The notes under the pieces: generated by a model | What the model saw: only the letters and a program-made list of their open reading frames with translations | What the model was told of the DNA's origin: nothing | Database searches by the model: none | In this document: in pieces, positions 37,001-50,090 of the stretch | Numbering within the stretch: position 1 is the stretch's first letter | How the letters are laid out: each line of letters begins with the position of its first letter | DNA from: Halocaridina rubra | Lineage: Eukaryota; Arthropoda; Malacostraca; Decapoda; Atyidae | Length of the DNA stretch: 64,000 bases | NCBI GenBank assembly: GCA_037179515.1 | Contig: JAXCGZ010011610.1 | Span: 26,153 to 90,152 of the forward strand | Direction of reading: 5' to 3' | Translations under genes and position numbers: made by a program

Positions 37001-40000
37001 TTGAAAAAGTAAGAGCCTCGGACTACACCAACTATCTGTTGGAGTTGCAACTGCCGTTTTAACTTGATATCCAATAATTATCTAATACCACGCATTATAT
37101 AATAGCCTAGTTAATATTTATGGGATACAGTGTTACCCCAGTTATTCGCGCTTCCTGGTTCGCTTTCTCACTGTATCGCGTTTTTGTTTTTGATAAATTA
37201 TTATTTTATTTCATGGGTATATGCAAAAATATTAAAAAAAAAAAAATTCTCAGTATTTTCATTTTTTTTTAATTGAAAAAAACATACTTCATTTTCTAAT
37301 TGATAAAAAAAAATTATTTCCCAGCCTACGAATAATAAAACAGTAAAAAATAGTAAAAAACATAACGGTAGATAGATAGATACGTTTATTGACCACCTCT
37401 TTTGAAAAGTACAGTATAATCTTTACAAAAGGAATATTTGGTCCAAATTACAGTGAATAAATACAATAGATTTTGTACAATCATCAAATAAGTAGATGAA
37501 TTTTAAATTAATATACATTGTACTAATAACTGAATGATATACGTACGTACAGTATAACTCACAGTCTTGCATCATACGAAATAGTGTTCGATAGTGTACA
37601 ATGTATTGGGGTCGCAGCTACGTGAGCTAGCATATATATTTATATTTCCAGTAGTTTCATGATTTTATTGATAAAAAAAAACGTATTTATTAGCCTAAGA
37701 AAAATAAAACAGTAAAAAACATAAATACTAACAGTTTTGCAACATGTAAAATACGATACCGCTATCAGCGTTTTGGACAAAGACTCGTTCAGTCTAACTC
37801 ACGTTTTGCTTGTGTTCGATAGCGTACAATGTATTGGGGTCGAAGCTACGTGAGCTAGCATATATATTTAAATTTCCAGTAGTTTCATGATTTTATTGAT
37901 AAAAAAAAAACGTATTTCTTAGCCTAAGAATAATATAACAGTAAAAAATAGTAAAAAACATAAATACTAACAGTATTGCAACATGTAAAATACGATACCG
38001 CTATCAGCGTTTCGGACAAAGGCTTCCACCATCTTCCATTGTCTCGCCTCACTCGTGTGCGCCATTCATGTTGTGCTTATTATTATTAATATGTTTTGCT
38101 TGTGATTTTTTTACTCGCATATTTTAACCTTTGCAATGCCTCCCAAGCATCCTTCATCTTCTAAGGCTTCTTGTAGTAAGCCTAAGCGGCAAAGGAAAAT
38201 GTTAACCATTGTAGATAAAGTGAAACTTAGATATGTTGAAAGAAGGAAAAAAGTTTGTGGATGTCGGCCGCTATTTTACGTAAACGTAAAAATTATTGTA
38301 AAATATGGAACCTATTAATGTCAAGTCATCATCACCTCATTCAAGGTAAGTTTTCCTATCACTTTTATAAAAAAAATTACGTTGCTTGCTGTTATTTATA
38401 ATGTAAAGGGTGTTTTTTTAACAGTACAGGGAGGGTTTATACAGTGTAAACGTAAAAATACATTAAAACATCTAAGTACATATAGGCTGATCTCTACTCC
38501 GCGGATTTCCGGGTTCGCGCCGGGTCCCGGAACCGAACTACCGCGATAAGTGAGGCAACACCGTAATAACAATAATAATACACACACATATACATAAGAT
38601 ATATGTGTCTGTGTCTAATACAGTGCAGTGCTGTGCTGCACTGCATTACTTACACTATTATAGTTATTACAGTATTATTGCTATAATAATAATAATAATT
38701 ATAATAATTACACTATATAAAATGTAAGGAACTTTATTATCATTAATATTACTATTATTACTGGACACAAAGCAGACATTAACCTTTAGTGCTTTCCATT
38801 TCTCTTTCACACAAACACACATTATTATTATAATTATTATTGTAATACTCTGAGGAGCTGGAAGCCCAAAGTGGTTTTTACCTCTCTCTCTCTGCTACAA
38901 CTGAAAAATACTAACTCCGCTGCTCTAACTTTTGTCAGTTAAATTCAAAGTCCATTAATGTATCCATATTTATATAAACTGGAGGTATTGTAATTATTTA
39001 ATAGGAAAACAGTTGTATATTCTATGGAAACTTGCTGAAATTTCTATTTCAGAACACTTGGTAACACAATTTATGGTATCAACCATGACTGTAAAAATAC
39101 AATAATTGATATAAAAACTAATGCACATAAGTGAGAATTTAGAATATTGTAAAGAAGAGTAACCCCAGGGTGTTCTGGGTTATTCATATGTACAAGAAAA
39201 GTCACCTAACCTAAGCTAACATTTTTTGGGATTATCAAATTTTACAAGCGGTTCTGGGATTTAATCACTTTAACAAGACACGGGAATTCTATCACAGCAT
39301 TTAATAACACTTGTTATACAGTATTTGATACCGACATTATTATTAACACGAATCTTCATATCAAGAGTGTCTGTGACAACATAAGATAAAATACTTTCAT
39401 TGACAATATCAAAAATGCCAGAAAAAACACATTTATATAAATATTATATCATCAAAAACATATAACCAACGACAGCAACAGGTAATCTAACGTTACATCA
39501 CGTTACGTTAGGTTCTAGGTCGGCACGATGCTGTCGGGAAATATACCCTGGATACCAACATCAAAGATGACAAGGCCTTAATGGTTTTTAGTCAAAACTC
39601 CGCAGTCTCTAAAGGTAACACTTTGTGAAAGCTGGTTAAAAAGAGGCCACATCAAATGTCTGAACTCAATCAAAATAACAATTCTTCAGAATAAAAAATA
39701 ATTACTTGTATATCCTCGGGGCTTTCTACGGATGGGCAGAGTATTAGGCCCAGCTGGTCATAACAATGAAGATTTCCTACGGTTACTTGAGGCAGCTTTA
39801 GTGATTTGGTCAGTTCATCCTCACAAGGTTCACCCTGAAATAATACAAAGCAACTTATCTGAAGAATACATATGCTATTTGTTTCTTTAACAACTGTAAA
39901 TTTAATATTTTTACATAGACATTTCGACATAATTTGAGTGATCTTTTATAAACCTGGTACTGAAAAGTGCAGTAATGACAGAAGCTTTATAAAAAAAAAA

Positions 40001-42873
40001 TTACATAGTTTGTAAAAATGATCACAACTCTCTTTTAACAACAGTAAATATTTTATTTCAAATTTAAATAGAAGTCAGGCATATAAATACTTATTTGAGT
40101 GAAGTTTCAAATTTGTATTTGTCTTTACCAGTATTATATTTCTTCCTTCCACTTATACATACAAACCAGCTTTTCAAAATTCTAGTTAAAAATTAAGCAT
40201 TGTAGTCAAACATACATCAGAGTGCTATAATGGGTAAGAAAAAGATAAAAAACAACCATTATTACTTAGCAATTTTAATGCTCAAATAAACCACAACATC
40301 TTGTAAAAAAAAAATTTCTTTACTGTCTTACATGTCTCCCTTGCAACCAACGCAGAACTTCAATCTCCTCAGGAAGTAGGACGTCTGGGTCTGTGAAAGG
40401 AGATCGTTCTGAGTGAAGTTTCTGTTGATCCGTGATAATGCCAATGTTACTTTGATGAGGAGAGTTACTTCTTTCAATTTCAAAAGACTGTGATAAGAAA
40501 AGAAAAACTCAATGAAGCAGTGTGCATAATCTGCCTCATTTTTCTCTACGAGCATAATTAGTAAGACACACAGTTAGTACATAGAATTACTATACTGGGA
40601 TTGTTCTGAGGCTTCAGTGCCCTATGTCACTGGATGGAATTGATTACAGAAAAAGGAAATTAAAATTCTATTCTTTACCTTACCATCCTGTGTCAATATT
40701 TATTATTTATGCAGAACAACAGGACAGTCATATGTTTGCCTATTCTCACGTCTGACCTAAAATGAAACTTGGTAAAATAAACAGCCTGATATAGACTTCT
40801 GTCTTCATTATACTAAACAAAGATGGTAAAATCTAGAACAAGACATATGTCACTACTGTCTCTTACACATCTCCAAAGTAAAAGTATCAAGTTACTTGCC
40901 ACGGACAACACATGAGTTCCTTAGTATGGCATATAATTCAGCATCAATATATCATCTTTTAGTAAATATCCAAACTAGTAACAAAACTCAAAATTTTCAA
41001 TTTGGCAATCTGGATCATGAGCACTTTCCCAAAAACCATTTTCCTTATGAACCATTCAAAAACAGATGTACATTGACAAATAATAGGTTTTATTATTATT
41101 ACTAAATTAACATCAGAAAAACAAATAATATTGCAAGTTTAAAAGTTTAGTGACTGACTTCCAGTGGAGAGAAATAGTAGTACATATGATGTAGTGCTCC
41201 TGATTTGCATGGATTAGATGCAGTAGGCTGTCACATGGCACCAGCTGCCCATTGTGATACTACAGCTGAAGGTCTTTTGGATTTAAATAGGACTGACCAG
41301 GTCAGCCTGATGTTAAGTCTTCCTCCAGATACAGTATTTTTTCTATGTCTAAATCTCCACTGAATATTCTTGGAAATACGTTACACATTTCCTGTTATCC
41401 CCTCACATCTGACAGTCACAACATTCCCCATCTCTGTTTCTCTTTGCTTTATGTTTTCTTCTAGACCAGGCTTGATGAGGGCAATTTCTTTTACCTGTCC
41501 TGATGTCACACTCATATATAGAAGCTCCCCAACTTACGAACGAGATAGGTTCCAGAAGTCTGTTTGTGAGTAGAATTGTTCCTAAGTTGTTTTTAGGTAA
41601 AAAAAAAAAAAAAAATGCACTATACAGTACATACATATGCAGTTCTTTACGGAACTTAGGCTAAAGACACTTTACTACATAAAATATAAGCATACAGTAG
41701 TAATGAGTTTGGCTTACCGAGGTTTCGTACATAAACAAGACGAGGTTTCGTACAATAGAGGACGAGATTTCGTACAATAGAAAAGTTCAATAAATTGAAC
41801 TTTTGTTTAGGAAATAAAATGCCACAATATTACTAACGGTTTATCAAAAACCTCCATTTTAGTGTGTCACGTGATTTTGCGCATAAATTATGTTAACTAC
41901 TGGTCGGACCTGTTCGATTTTCCGATGTGGAAAAATTGGGGTGCTGTTGGGTATTTCAGTGTATATTTTGGCAGTAAAGAGCATTTTTGTCTTTATTTAT
42001 ATTTTTTTTTATTTTTTTGTAAATTCATTCTAGATGCATATATTAGTATTAATACTTACCTATATATTTCATTTTTCAAATCCTGATTAATCTTACACTT
42101 TAATTATGTTTCACTGTGACTGATAATTAACACAAGAGATCTAAAGCTATTGATATCTTTGATTTGAAAGATTAAGGGCCCTTTATTTAGCACTTGACCT
42201 CGCTATATATTAATCCTAACCTAACGATATGTTTTTGTAAATACTTATGTAAATAATTATGTTTATATGTTTATATGTACATTTTAAAATACGATAACTT
42301 TTTAATTAATATTTGACTTTGGATTTTCCCTTTGAACATTTTGGGAACCCCCAAAATGGGCCTCCTGCACTAGTATACCAAATACATTAGATATTGGAAC
42401 AAGTAACACTTTATTACAATAATTACTGAATTGACTCATAATCAATTTTTGAAAAAAAATGCATGTACGAAACCTCGTCTTATTTTATATACGAAACGTC
42501 GTTCTCTGTACGAAACCTTGATTTTATTTCTATGTAAAAAAACCTCGTGTCCCTAATACAGTACAGTGATTCATACATTATTACATGGGTAGATAATGTG
42601 GAGGCTTTTATTCATATCTGTAAATGTTCGTAAATCGATTATTCGTAATGCATGAATTACTGTACTGTATTATTAAGTAATTATTACTGTATTAAAATTC
42701 AATAATACTGTATATATTACGTTTTCTATATTAGTTAAGTGTCTTTAGCCTAAGTACTGTACAGTGCTGCATCTGTATATACTGTACAGTACTTTTTTTT
42801 ACCTAAACACAACTTTTGAACAAGTCTACTTATGAACAGACTTCTGGAACCTAAAACATCCGTAATTTGGTTA

Positions 42874-42937
<64 letters not shown>

Positions 42938-43968
42938 TGCAAATCAACTCCAATGAGCACCAAGAATAAACCAAATTTTTTCAGATGTATCATCCGCAAG
43001 AGAATCATTTTCCCAAAGTTTGAAAGTAAACACAACCTGCTCTATATTCACAGTCCCACCCCCATTACAGAAGATTTTATAAGACACCTGTAAAAGACAC
43101 TGATGGACTTTGCAGCTCAAGATACAACACTATATTCAGAGTGCCAAAGTACGCCACATTAGTTACCAGTCATGATTCCTTACTACAACCCATACCTCTA
43201 TTGTGGGCAGATAAAATTAATATTGATAAAAACTCCCTTAACGCTAAAAACGATTATATTTTACTACTATTTGTACTCACACGGAAAACTACACCTAACC
43301 ACAACTCTGGACCTTTGATAAGAGAACCCACAAACTTCGTGTCAGTTAAAAATCCCTACTGTTATTAACATTATAAACTTTTAAAGAAATTAATATATAA
43401 CCTGTTCACCATTCTTGCCTGTGAACATAAAGAAAAATACATACACACATATGCTGTTACTATACTATGGAATTACTGACAACTACCTAACCGAATCAAA
43501 TGTTTTACACATTTTCTTATGAGTCAATCACTGAATCTGCCCCTAAAGCTTATCAACCATAATATTACAATGACAATCTGTATGTGCGGTCGTGGAGGTA
43601 CACTGTCCTCATACAGAGAGACTGCGCTACGAGTTATACAATATGGTCAAATTTAAAGATTTAAATATAACCCTACTAGGGTACTAAAGGTTGGATTATA
43701 AACCCTGCAATAAAGATGAAACCTTTTACAAGTAGTAAATATACGCCAACCCTTCATATTCCCTGGACCGTGTAAAATTGTCTTTCTGGTCAAAAACAAA
43801 AATACATAAATTAATTACCTGTGAAATACATGGGCTGGGCACTGCCGCATTCCGGACACATGGCGTTGTCCTTGGGGTCTCCGACACTCCTGCTATGAGC
43901 CTCGAGCTGTTATTACCAGCAATACGACCTCCTACCCCCAATTTCATACACCTTAAGCATGCTGACAT
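30808..43968 (-). CDS. C6orf136: C6orf136-like protein with DUF2358 domain, eight coding exons
   Basis: The molecular function of this family is not established. Exons in order: 43968-43819, 40487-40332, 39834-39706, 34069-33653, 33385-33297, 32577-32421, 32106-31972, 31011-30808. The phases are compatible throughout and the product is about 478 residues. The assignment rests on the C-terminal half: AETLPKLF, a segment ending [18 protein letters not shown], then [22 protein letters not shown] and AKLAVLLGL. These follow human C6orf136 (ELPKLF, LEVLQLTRHPE..ARW, YDAYSTFY, LMP, LVALGL) in the same order. The N-terminus is rich in Arg, Ser and small residues and nearly free of acidic residues, which would suit a mitochondrial presequence. 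Residues 50-240 have no recognised domain. The 5.6-kb fourth-exon-side intron carries two Tigger-like elements. Confidence 0.87.
31972..32106 (-). CDS. C6orf136: C6orf136-like exon 7 (DUF2358)
   Basis: This exon has 45 codons between acceptor tttttctag and donor AGT/GTGAGT. It encodes [13 protein letters not shown], then [10 protein letters not shown] and [10 protein letters not shown]. YxxYSTFY is a strongly conserved piece of the family. Confidence 0.9.
32421..32577 (-). CDS. C6orf136: C6orf136-like exon 6 (DUF2358 core)
   Basis: This exon has 157 nt between acceptor tactttccag and donor AAAG/GTGAGT. It encodes [20 protein letters not shown] and [14 protein letters not shown], the most recognisable part of the domain. 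Confidence 0.9.
33297..33385 (-). CDS. C6orf136: C6orf136-like exon 5 (DUF2358)
   Basis: This exon has 89 nt between acceptor gtttttcag and donor ACTGT/GTAAGT. It encodes [17 protein letters not shown] and [10 protein letters not shown], and ends two bases into a Val codon. Confidence 0.87.
33653..34069 (-). CDS. C6orf136: C6orf136-like exon 4, start of DUF2358
   Basis: This exon has 139 codons between acceptor tatattttag and donor ACG/GTATGT, phase 0 on both sides. Most of it is polar ([13 protein letters not shown], KPDKLDPTG). The end, [11 protein letters not shown], runs into LPKLF of the next exon and matches the start of the conserved domain. Confidence 0.85.
34844..36481. mobile_element. 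Tigger-like (pogo) element 1, non-autonomous
   Basis: Ends CAGTGTCCCCCCGGTTATT and, in reverse complement, CAGTGTTCCCCCCTTATCG, with TA dinucleotides on both sides as the target duplication. No transposase reading is left. The interior is made of repeated blocks sharing AATAAAACAGTAAAAAATAG and TACGTGAGCTAGCATATA, seen at about 35,050, 35,415, 35,580, 35,840 and 36,010. Confidence 0.82.
37128..38563 (+). mobile_element. Tigger-like (pogo) element 2 with transposase start
   Basis: Ends CAGTGTTACCCCAGTTATTC and, in reverse complement, CGGTGTTGCCTCACTTATCG, flanked by TA. It shares the internal repeat blocks with element 1 and also keeps a short coding piece at 38,136. The orientation follows that piece. 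Confidence 0.83.
38136..38318 (+). pseudogene. Tigger-like transposase N-terminal fragment
   Basis: [20 protein letters not shown] then [11 protein letters not shown] matches the start of Tigger/jerky-type transposases, just before the CENP-B-like helix-turn-helix. It runs out after about 30 residues. The catalytic domain is absent. Confidence 0.75.
39706..39834 (-). CDS. C6orf136: C6orf136-like exon 3
   Basis: This exon has 43 codons between acceptor ttatttcag and donor CAA/GTAATT, phase 0 on both sides. It encodes [12 protein letters not shown] and ends [10 protein letters not shown]. Confidence 0.75.
40332..40487 (-). CDS. C6orf136: C6orf136-like exon 2
   Basis: This exon has 52 codons, open throughout, between acceptor ttcttatcacag and donor CAT/GTAAGA. 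It encodes [12 protein letters not shown] near its start and [14 protein letters not shown] at its end. It is linked to the gene by phase and by the neighbouring exon rather than by a known domain. Confidence 0.72.
40488..41344. other. Intron 1 sequence, no element recognised
   Basis: AT-rich, no repeat match or coding signal seen. Confidence 0.45.
41345..41520 (+). mobile_element. Jockey-like LINE copy J3, 3' end fragment
   Basis: Sequence around TTTATGTTTTCTTCTAGACC and GTCCTGATGTCACACTCATA matches the 3' ends of J1 (26,610-26,660) and J2 (45,290-45,400). Only the 3' UTR is left. The left edge is uncertain. Confidence 0.65.
41521..42874. mobile_element. Long-TIR, MITE-like element with nested inner inverted repeats
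   Basis: Outer arms 41,521-41,680 and 42,735-42,874 are imperfect inverted repeats sharing AGGTTCCAGAAGTCTGTT and TTAGGCTAA. TATATA lies on both sides. A second pair of arms lies inside at about 41,716-41,790 and 42,465-42,555, with repeated GAGGTTTCGTAC and its complement. No transposase is recognised. Confidence 0.75.
42875..42932. repeat. (TA)n microsatellite
   Basis: About 56 bp of TA directly at the right end of the long-TIR element. Confidence 0.96.
42933..43818. other. Intron 1 of the C6orf136-like gene, 5' part
   Basis: No recognised element. An open stretch at 43,141-43,368 has no protein-like features. Confidence 0.45.
43819..43968 (-). CDS. C6orf136: C6orf136-like predicted first exon
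   Basis: ATG at 43968 with A at -3, then 50 codons, ending in phase 0 at donor CAG/GTAATT. The next exon also starts in phase 0. The peptide begins [15 protein letters not shown], has six Arg and one Lys against a single Glu, and resembles a mitochondrial targeting peptide. There is no similarity evidence, only the start, composition, donor and phase, so this is the least certain exon. Confidence 0.55.
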
Positions 43969-44009
43969 TATGACTCTTAAGCGTAAAATAAAGTGTCGAG
44001 TCCAAAAAT

Positions 44010-44014
44010 ACTGA
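44010..44014 (-). promoter_or_regulatory. Candidate initiator for the C6orf136-like gene
   Basis: TCAGT, the arthropod initiator consensus, lies about 45 nt upstream of the proposed ATG. The flanking 44,010-44,045 is locally richer in GC and CpG than its surroundings. No TATA box was seen. The motif is short and may be chance. Confidence 0.3.
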
Positions 44015-44762
44015 AAACGTCGCTACCGGTACTGCCGTACCCCTTCTCTTCACTACCTTGTTTCTCTATGTCGTCATTGTTCCAATGATATTTTCAAAAG
44101 CAGACGATATTTTGTGAATTTTTATTAGATTAAATTAAGTATGTCTGATATCAAGTGTTAAAGTAATATATTATATTTATATAACTTTATTATTTTAATA
44201 ATAGAATATTACATTTATTATCATAGGTTGTATAATAAAGTAGATAGATAATTTTTTAAAGTATATATAAAACTTTGTCCTTTCTATAGACATGGCGGGA
44301 AATTTAAAAATGTAAACATTGACTAGGAGGAAAACTTAAATTTCATTTTTTATCGAATAACAGAATATTTATTGGCTTAAAAACAGACTACAATGCATTA
44401 TTCTTAAGCCTCAATAAATAGTACCTTACTTATCATGCCATTTATCATAATCTTCTATTATCTTGCAGATATAATTCAAATAAAGATTGTACCCGATTAC
44501 ACATATTGCGATTTTCAAGGTAATCAATCACGAAGATATGCAGAGGACTGTAACATAGATAGACATATAGTTTTTACCGTTACATTCAGACAAACTGAGG
44601 TATGTATATATATTGGGAGGCATGATCAGTGTAAGGTGAGACTCCCTGAGCGTTGCATAGACGGAGCGGGAGGCGGAAAACAAACGTCAAAGTCTAAGAC
44701 TAATGCCAATATCAACTTATGGGGACAGAGGCACAGCAAACGAGAGATAAAATAAGACATTA
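44015..44762. other. Upstream region of the C6orf136-like gene
   Basis: The open stretch at 44,435-44,755 (106 codons, plus strand) has no recognisable domain. It may be chance or a divergent transcript. Confidence 0.4.
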
Positions 44763-44763
44763 A

Positions 44764-46530
<1,767 letters not shown>

Positions 46531-46540
46531 CGTCGATTGG

Positions 46541-46685
<145 letters not shown>

Positions 46686-47010
46686 TGAATGGTTATGGCT
46701 ACGTACGGAAAGTGAAAGAAATTTTGAGATCCTTAGTACATAGTACTTTCAAGTGTATTACTTATATCCAAAGGAATCTAATTTGTACAAACAAATGAGG
46801 CGATATATATACTGTACATACAGAAAACAGGAGAAAAAAAAGGAGTTTAGCAACCCATCAAAGGAAATCATGTACTTGACTATACCCCCACATGTTTATT
46901 TTTGGCCGTGGTGAAGGTGAAACCAAGTAAATTAGATACGGTCAGTGGTAGGAGGTAACGGGAACATATTAAATTGCTAAAAAATAGTAGTAACAGAGAA
47001 CAAAACATTC

Positions 47011-47052
<42 letters not shown>

Positions 47053-47110
47053 CAATAATAGTAATAATAATAATAACAGTTGTAATAATAATAATAATAA
47101 TAATAATTAT
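47011..47110. repeat. (AAT)n microsatellite, interrupted
   Basis: Two blocks of AAT repeats with point interruptions. Confidence 0.92.
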
Positions 47111-47263
47111 AAACAATAATTATGATGGAAATAATACTAACCAGCAATAACAATAACAACAGTACAATAATAAGGACAAAAATAATGACATAAACCACTA
47201 CAGTAAGTAAGAAATACTAACAATTATATTACTATAAAGCAAATTCTAGAGTAATAATGAAGT

Positions 47264-47264
47264 G

Positions 47265-47334
<70 letters not shown>
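47264..47334. repeat. (AAT)n microsatellite
   Basis: About 70 bp of AAT repeats. Confidence 0.95.
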
Positions 47335-47336
<2 letters not shown>

Positions 47337-47449
47337 GAAAAGAAATAATTAATAAAATTAAGAAAAATAAGTAAAAATAACTCAATTATAGATAAAAAGA
47401 ATATGATATTTCCAAAATTACTTTTTTCAAACATGAATAAAGCATTCCT

Positions 47450-48395
47450 TATAATATGGGATAAATTACAAATAAACCATGACTTAAGTTAATGTTTTGG
47501 TGCTCGGTTAAGTTAATCATTGCAGATTACAAGACGTTTCTAGTAATAATATCCTTACTTCTTACTAAGATTGAAGCATAGTTTCAGTCAATATGGTGAT
47601 TACAATCAGCATAATGCTTGAACAAAGTACTGGAAGACTTACAATTTTGAACGTTATATTTATGTTGATTGACACGATATTCTAATAATTTGCGAGTTTG
47701 GCCAACATAATACTTATCACAGTCTTTACGTGGAATCTTATATATAGTGGAAACAGGACTAATTTTTAATCAACATATTGCAAAAAGTATTTTCATATTT
47801 GAAAACTAAACGGTCATTTAATGTTCTCAAAATCTTGACTAAGCTATTACATCCCTGAAAATACGGAATAACTGGGGTATTATTAATATTCGAAACAATA
47901 TTACTGTCGGGAAGGGATGGTCTATGAAATATGCGTTTTATAGCACAGAAGCATATAATTAAGAAACAATTGGGAAAGAGATTTTTTTCCAAATATCAAT
48001 TATTTTATCAATCTCAAGGGTTTCTGGGCTTACAATACAGAAAGCTCGGAGAAACATTGATGAAAAGATAGATTTCATTATTTTAAGATCGAGACCAGAA
48101 TAAAAATGCACATAGGATAGATTATTTGTGGGCATTTTAAAATATCAAACCTCAATGAAAAAGGTTTTCTATATACCAAACTGTCTAAGAATGGCAAGCC
48201 ATTTCTTTTCCTAACGTGAATTTGAGGGAACAAAATTATTCAACTTTGTAAAAAACTCATGAACATTAATATTAGTACGGGAAAAACTTAGTACATCATC
48301 AACATAACGAAACAGATGTAAATCAATATTTACAGGGACATTAGTTTGAAGGTACTGTCTTTCAAAAAATTCCATATAAAGATTAGAAAGACGAG
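47450..48395 (-). mobile_element. Penelope-like retroelement, 3' part with RT end and GIY-YIG domain
   Basis: On the minus strand the RT end appears first: NLYMEFFER and FRYVDDVLSF (catalytic YVDD) near 48,250-48,390, then GLPFLDSLVY. A degenerate linker follows (PYFQGCNSLVKILR and VFKYENTF near 47,760-47,860). Last comes the endonuclease start TIYKIPRKDCDKYYVGQTRK with a downstream basic H-rich stretch (47,600-47,760). YVDD RT plus C-terminal GIY-YIG is unique to Penelope-like elements. Stops and frameshifts make it dead. The 5' side is lost at a TA array. Confidence 0.85.
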
Positions 48396-48771
<376 letters not shown>

Positions 48772-49493
48772 GGAAAATTCATTACTGCTGATATAAAGAA
48801 TATTTGGTCTGCCAAGCCATATGATCTGATCTTGCACTCGCCTCTCCCCATTGCGGAAATCTTTCTTTGAAATATCAAGGCTGTGGAAGGAACAGTGCAG
48901 GTAGTTCTATGTGTCACTCCCTATCTTATGCCAACTCAGAAGTCAGAATGAGTACACAAGAGAATTTGTCTTTCCAATATTGGAACCATTTGCACTATCA
49001 GTTTAGGAAAAAAAAAGGATAATTCAAAAGCAACACAATATATATTGGTCAATTCGTTTTACTTAGAAGGTGAATAAAATTTAGACATGTGCTTAAATAT
49101 ACATATTTTATTATGAAATTACATCGTTCATTCATGCAAAACTATGAATGTCTCTGCCTAGTTACATTAAATAAGAGCCAAGGCTTGAATATAGGTAGAT
49201 AATGCCTATCCTACTGCTCTACACTTGAGAAATAAATAAAAAAGCAGAGTTGTGTCATGAGCCATACTATCTATTTCATTTATTCAAACTTGGCCAATCA
49301 AAGAAAATGTAACTAATCACTTAGCTTTATAAACAGTGCAATTAAGGATGATTCAAGTACAATTATGAAGTTTAGTAACATTACTTAGTCAATTTCATAT
49401 GTCTTATTCCAATATTTGGAGCGAAGATAATGCCATATTCAAGTGAATCATCTGACTTTGGTATTCCAGTTACACCTACTGGTGTGTGTGTGT
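48772..49493. other. No feature recognised
   Basis: AT-rich DNA without a coding signal. Confidence 0.45.
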
Positions 49494-49550
49494 GAAAAAA
49501 AAAAAAAAAAAAAAAAAAAATAATAATAATAATAATAATAATAATAATCG
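49494..49550. repeat. Poly(A) followed by (TAA)n
   Basis: A run of about 26 A, then about 10 TAA units. It could be the tail of a lost retroelement on the plus strand. Confidence 0.9.
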
Positions 49551-49717
49551 CTGTGTCCAGATTGTAAATTATCTCTCCGCAACTTGAAAGATGTTTACAG
49601 CTGTAACGAAAGAAACAGAGTAGCATAGTTTTGTTATCTAATCAGCAAGATATTCTACTGTAAGGCAACAAGCATATACAGTCCAAATTGATCCCACTTC
49701 AATTTAACAAGACATTT

Positions 49718-50090
49718 GGAAGCTTTAGCTCAGCCCACATCGATATCAACATATCTTACTAAATAGATTTTGAGGCTTTGCTTAGTCCACAGTGATGTCA
49801 AGAGCTTTACTAAAATGGACTGGAAGCTTTTGCTCTGTCTAAAATTATATCATAGTATGTTCCTAAAAGGAGCTAAAAACTTTTGTTCATTCCACAAAGG
49901 CCATAATGTATTTTCTATTAAGGGTTGGAAGATTTTGCTCAGTATGCTATAATAACTATGGATCTTAATAAAAACGGTTGGAAACATTTCCTCTGTCTAT
50001 AAAATGGATTCCGTGTATTTTGTTAAAAAAGAGCTGGAAGCATTTACTTGCTTTCACAGCAAGATTCTATCAGCCAGATGTAAAAATTAC
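49718..50090 (+). repeat. Degenerate minisatellite, about 53-bp unit, seven copies
   Basis: Units start with GGAAGCTTTAGCTC-like sequence at 49,718, 49,772, 49,822, 49,874, 49,926, 49,980 and 50,036. Spacing is 50-56 bp and divergence is high. Open frames across it have no coding meaning that I can support. Confidence 0.7.

Larger units (their letters stand above)
34070..39705 (-). other. Largest intron of the C6orf136-like gene
   Basis: 5.6 kb, phase 0. It holds two Tigger-like elements (34,844-36,481 and 37,128-38,563), a (T)n(GA)n microsatellite near 36,757-36,799 and otherwise featureless AT-rich DNA (34,070-34,840 and 38,566-39,700). Confidence 0.7.

Noticed and set aside
44435..44755. 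106-codon plus-strand open frame upstream of the C6orf136-like gene
   Set aside because: No domain, biased composition without a pattern, and no splice or promoter context. Kept only as unassigned upstream sequence.
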